Assembly: GCA_015492645.1 (NCBI GenBank)
Contig: WGER01000031.1
Coordinates: 1-64,000, forward strand
DNA from: Nitrospirota bacterium
GTDB lineage: Bacteria > Nitrospirota > Thermodesulfovibrionia > Thermodesulfovibrionales > JdFR-85
Length of the DNA stretch: 64,000 nt
Direction of reading: 5' to 3'
The notes beneath the pieces are model-generated. The model did not search any database, had not been told where the DNA came from, and saw only the letters and a program-made list of their open reading frames with translations. Shown one piece after another: positions 61,724 through 64,000 of this stretch; positions within the stretch are counted from its first letter, which is position 1; each line of letters starts with the position of its first letter. The translations under genes were made by a program, and so were the position numbers.

Positions 61724-61740
61724 CCCCTGCATTGCAGGGG
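61724..61740 (+). other. Intercistronic hairpin after hsp20 gene 2
   Basis: CCCCTGC-ATT-GCAGGGG is a 7-bp stem with no T tract, placed 1 bp after the stop. It may be a processing or stabilising element rather than a terminator. Confidence 0.5.
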
Positions 61741-61765
61741 GAATATCAGAAAGGAGGTGAGGGAG

Positions 61766-62251
61766 ATGTCCATCAGGGACCTTGTACCCATAAGGAGAAG
61801 GGGTGGCCTGAGGAGATGGGAAGAACCATTCAGGAGCCTCTTTGAAGAGATCGAGGACATCTTTGACAGGTTCTTTGGTGAGTACGAGATAGAACCCTTA
61901 AGGGAGAGATGGGGGGCATTCACACCGAAGTTGGACTTTGTGGAGGATGAAAAGGAGTATCGCATCACTGCGGAGATCCCCGGTCTGGAGGAGAAGGATA
62001 TTGAAGTAACGATGGACGAGAACTCCATCACTATAAAAGGTGAGAAGAAGGAGGAGAAAGAGGAGAAGGCGAAGAATTACTACTACAGAGAGAGGAGGTT
62101 CGGTTCCTTCGTGAGGACATTGCCGCTGCCGGAAGATGTGGACAAGGACAAGGTGGAGGCCAAGTTCAAGAATGGTCTTCTCACCCTCAGGCTGCCCAAA
62201 TCCAAGGAGGCCACCAAGAGCGTGAAAAAGATTGAGGTGAAGAAGGCCTGA
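61766..62251 (+). CDS. Small heat shock protein Hsp20, third of three
   Basis: The protein (161 residues from ATG 61766) has an N-terminus rich in Arg (DLVPIRRRGGLRRWEEPF), a linker FEEIEDIFDRFFGEYE, an alpha-crystallin domain (AEIPGLEEKDIEVTMDENSI; NGLLTLRLPKS) and C-terminal IEV. The track begins at a GTG nine bases earlier, but AAGGAGGTGAGGGAG makes 61766 the better start. It is the longest of the three and closes with a strong terminator. Confidence 0.93.
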   Translation: MSIRDLVPIRRRGGLRRWEEPFRSLFEEIEDIFDRFFGEYEIEPLRERWGAFTPKLDFVEDEKEYRITAEIPGLEEKDIEVTMDENSITIKGEKKEEKEEKAKNYYYRERRFGSFVRTLPLPEDVDKDKVEAKFKNGLLTLRLPKSKEATKSVKKIEVKKA

Positions 62252-62257
62252 CCTGCT

Positions 62258-62281
62258 GGGTGCCCCCTGGGGGCACCCTTT
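62258..62281 (+). terminator. Terminator of the hsp20 operon
   Basis: GGGTGCCCC-CTG-GGGGCACCC is a 9-bp GC stem followed by TTT. It is the best terminator in the region and ends the three-gene unit. Confidence 0.8.
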
Positions 62282-62305
62282 CATCACACATAAGGGGTGT
62301 AGACT

Positions 62306-62800
62306 GTGGAGAGAAAGAAGGTTGAGTTCTATTTCTGGATACATGAGTACATGAGAAAATATGTGGAGTTTACGATGGACCTCATACTCGTGGGGCTTCT
62401 TGCTGTTGCCTTTATATTTATCATCAAGACGATATACAACCTCGGTGTATCACTACTTGGTGAACCAAAGATATCCTATGTAATATCCGAAATAATGTTT
62501 ATTTTTATACTCATAGAGGTGGTGAGACTCCTTATACTTTATCTGCAGTTTCACAGGGTTGCTATTGATACAATGGTCGAGATAGCCATCGTCTCTGTCC
62601 TGAGAGAGGTCATCCTGAACGGGGTCCTTCATACTGAACCGATCGTACTGGGTGCGGCCTCATTGCTCATTCTGGTTCTGATGCTCCTGCTGAGACACGG
62701 TAATCTCCGATACACAGGCCCCGAACTGTATACCGAATACAGACCCTTCTTCGGGAAAGGGCAAAAACCCAAACCATTAGACACTGAAGATATCTTTTAA
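62306..62800 (+). CDS. PsiE-like membrane protein
   Basis: The 164-residue protein has four hydrophobic segments and the PsiE motif region IEVVRLLILYLQFHRVAIDTMVEIAIVSVLREVI. PsiE is a phosphate-starvation-inducible inner-membrane protein of unknown function. The start is GTG 62306 after AAGGGGTG. It lies after the hsp20 terminator, so it has another promoter or reads through. Confidence 0.8.
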   Translation: MERKKVEFYFWIHEYMRKYVEFTMDLILVGLLAVAFIFIIKTIYNLGVSLLGEPKISYVISEIMFIFILIEVVRLLILYLQFHRVAIDTMVEIAIVSVLREVILNGVLHTEPIVLGAASLLILVLMLLLRHGNLRYTGPELYTEYRPFFGKGQKPKPLDTEDIF

Positions 62801-62886
62801 TAACATCTCCTCCTCCTTCTTCTGCTTGACGAAATTCCAATAAAGGTGGATTTTGTATATAATGAGATGTCAGTGGTGATCTCAGA

Positions 62887-63570
62887 ATGGGCAAGACAAT
62901 AGAGGACAAGAGGTTAAGAAACAGAATTGCTGTCTTTGAGGATAGAAAAGAAGCAGGTCTTCTCCTCTCTGAAAAATTAAAGGAATACAGAGATGCCGAT
63001 GCCCTCGTACTCGCCATACCTGCAGGAGGGGTGCCTGTTGCGGCAGAGGTGGCCAGGAAACTAAACCTCCCTCTGGATCTGGTTGTTGTCAGAAAGATAC
63101 AGATACCCTATAATCCAGAGGCGGGATTTGGTGCAATGGCCCCAGATGGAGAGGTGATTCTCAACAGAGAACTCCTGAGCAGACTGAGGTTAACTGGAAT
63201 GGAGATAGAGGGTCAGATTGAGAAGACAAGAGAAACCATATCCAAGAGGGAGAGGGCTTTCAGACAGGGGAAGCCCTTTCCATTACTGAAGGGCAGAGTC
63301 GTTATTATCATCGATGATGGCCTTGCGTCAGGCTATACAATGCTTTGTGCGATAAGGTTTGTAAGAAAGGGCGATCCTTTAAAGATCGTTGTGGCTGTTC
63401 CAACTGCTCTTAAGAAGACTGTCGATCTTATCAGTGCCGAGGCAGATGAGGTAGTCTGCCTAAATATCAGAACAGCGGTCCCCTTTGCCGTAGCAGATGC
63501 GTACAGGAACTGGTATGATCTATCGGATGAGGAGGTGTTGGAGATCTTGAAGGATTTCCAGAGCAGATGA
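62887..63570 (+). CDS. Phosphoribosyltransferase-family protein
   Basis: The 227-residue protein has the PRPP motif VVIIIDDGLASGYTM near residue 140 and LVLAIPAGGVPVAAEVARKL, the type I PRTase fold with a longer N-terminal hood. It is of the uncharacterised group often annotated as predicted phosphoribosyltransferase (COG1926-like). The substrate base is unknown. A TATAAT (at about 62857) precedes it. Confidence 0.8.
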   Translation: MGKTIEDKRLRNRIAVFEDRKEAGLLLSEKLKEYRDADALVLAIPAGGVPVAAEVARKLNLPLDLVVVRKIQIPYNPEAGFGAMAPDGEVILNRELLSRLRLTGMEIEGQIEKTRETISKRERAFRQGKPFPLLKGRVVIIIDDGLASGYTMLCAIRFVRKGDPLKIVVAVPTALKKTVDLISAEADEVVCLNIRTAVPFAVADAYRNWYDLSDEEVLEILKDFQSR

Positions 63571-63593
63571 GTGCCTCTTCCTGCTTGAGGGGT

Positions 63594-63607
63594 ATGATAT
63601 TAATCAT
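63594..63607 (+). promoter_or_regulatory. FNR/CRP-like binding site upstream of the oxidase-like gene
   Basis: ATGAT-ATTA-ATCAT resembles the FNR box TTGAT-N4-ATCAA, with one changed base at each outer end. It is 71 bp before ATG 63678. Redox control of the downstream heme-copper-like gene is a reasonable guess. Confidence 0.35.
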
Positions 63608-63677
63608 AGCAGTGTTCTATCTCAAAGATATATCTTACAAGTAGAAAGGCTGACACACTGTTAAAGGAGGTAGACAT

Positions 63678-64000
63678 ATGGACAGGTTTGTAAGAAATTT
63701 CATCATAATGAGCATCGTCTATCTGATGATAGCCTCAGTTATAGGCGTTCTGATGGCCCTCTCACCCGGTTTTATATCACTCAGGTATGTACACTCCCAC
63801 CTGATGTTGCTGGGGTGGGTTACCATGATGATCTATGGGGTTGGGTATCACATCCTGCCTCGATTTGCAGGGAGACTCATACAACAGAAGACACTCTGCG
63901 AATTCCAGTTTTATCTTGCTAATGTTGGTCTGATAGGACTCGTGGTCTTCTACACCCTTGCCCTTAACAGCCCGGAGGTGTCTGTCTACAGGACCCTTGC
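63678..64000 (+). CDS. Heme-copper oxidase subunit I-like membrane protein (partial)
   Basis: A reading frame open to the window edge starts at ATG 63678 after AAAGGAGG. It reads FIIMSIVYLMIASVIGVLMA, then YVHSHLMLLGWVTMMIYGVG followed by YHILPRFAGR, with histidines in the second and third hydrophobic segments. This matches the short cytochrome-c-oxidase-subunit-I-like (cbb3/NnrS-related) proteins of about 150 residues in Nitrospirota and Desulfobacterota. The end is outside the window, so a full oxidase subunit cannot be excluded. Confidence 0.6.
   Translation, partial: MDRFVRNFIIMSIVYLMIASVIGVLMALSPGFISLRYVHSHLMLLGWVTMMIYGVGYHILPRFAGRLIQQKTLCEFQFYLANVGLIGLVVFYTLALNSPEVSVYRTL

Overview
This is one contiguous 64 kb stretch of a bacterial chromosome. 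It is dense: genes mostly overlap or lie within 20 bp of each other. Arginine codons are mostly AGG/AGA and Ile is often ATA. It carries an archaeal-type family B DNA polymerase, a DUF763 protein, three Hsp20 genes and a polyamine cluster, plus four sigma-54 activators and a Rieske/cytochrome b complex with a multiheme cytochrome c. Together these suggest a thermophilic or moderately thermophilic anaerobe of the Nitrospirota/Desulfobacterota type. That placement is inference; no rRNA or marker set is present.

Layout. 1-6.1 kb: the end of rdgB, a ClC channel, tlyA, then a decayed accessory patch (nucleotidyltransferase and hsdR remnants, palindromic repeats), a site-2 protease, an unknown membrane protein and a coiled-coil DUF3782-like protein. 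6.1-9.2 kb: repeats, a DksA/TraR zinc-finger protein, a DUF1573-diheme cytochrome whose conserved Cys codon is an in-frame UGA followed by a SECIS-like hairpin, and an NtrC-type regulator. 9.2-15.5 kb (+): transaldolase, TPR lipoprotein, zapA, speE, a repeat protein, an ornithine/lysine decarboxylase-like enzyme and a class II aldolase relative. 15.5-19.0 kb (-): mtnP (which consumes the methylthioadenosine made by SpeE), an NtrC regulator and an M16 protein without its zinc motif. 19.3-24.1 kb (+): tRNA-Thr, aroK, an SNF transporter, then a Rieske, cytochrome b, pentaheme cytochrome operon behind a perfect consensus promoter. 24.0-32.2 kb (-): peptidase-MA protein, psd, pssA, leuA, leuC, diguanylate cyclase, two subunits of a 2-oxoacid:ferredoxin oxidoreductase and a short ArgA-like acetyltransferase, apparently one operon.

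32.2-42.4 kb (+): a repeat copy, a tiny self-contained transcription unit for a 20-residue Cys-rich peptide, then uvrC, hybrid kinase, DUF763, Sir2, and proA with polB. 42.4-46.1 kb (-): SDH-type protease, rhomboid, panC, ispG. 46.2-48.3 kb (+): cimA and scpB; cimA with leuA/leuC points to isoleucine made from citramalate. 48.3-58.9 kb (-): mobA, tatA, alr, type II secretion genes E-K-L-M-C-D, a PA2779/PA2778-like group and cobO. 59-62.3 kb (+): a sigma-54 activator with a degenerate receiver, three palindromic operators, a consensus -24/-12 promoter and three hsp20 genes. The end holds PsiE-like, phosphoribosyltransferase and cytochrome-oxidase-like genes.

The most notable items are the candidate selenoprotein, the sigma-54-driven small heat-shock operon, the small Cys-rich peptide gene, and two families of dispersed palindromic repeats.
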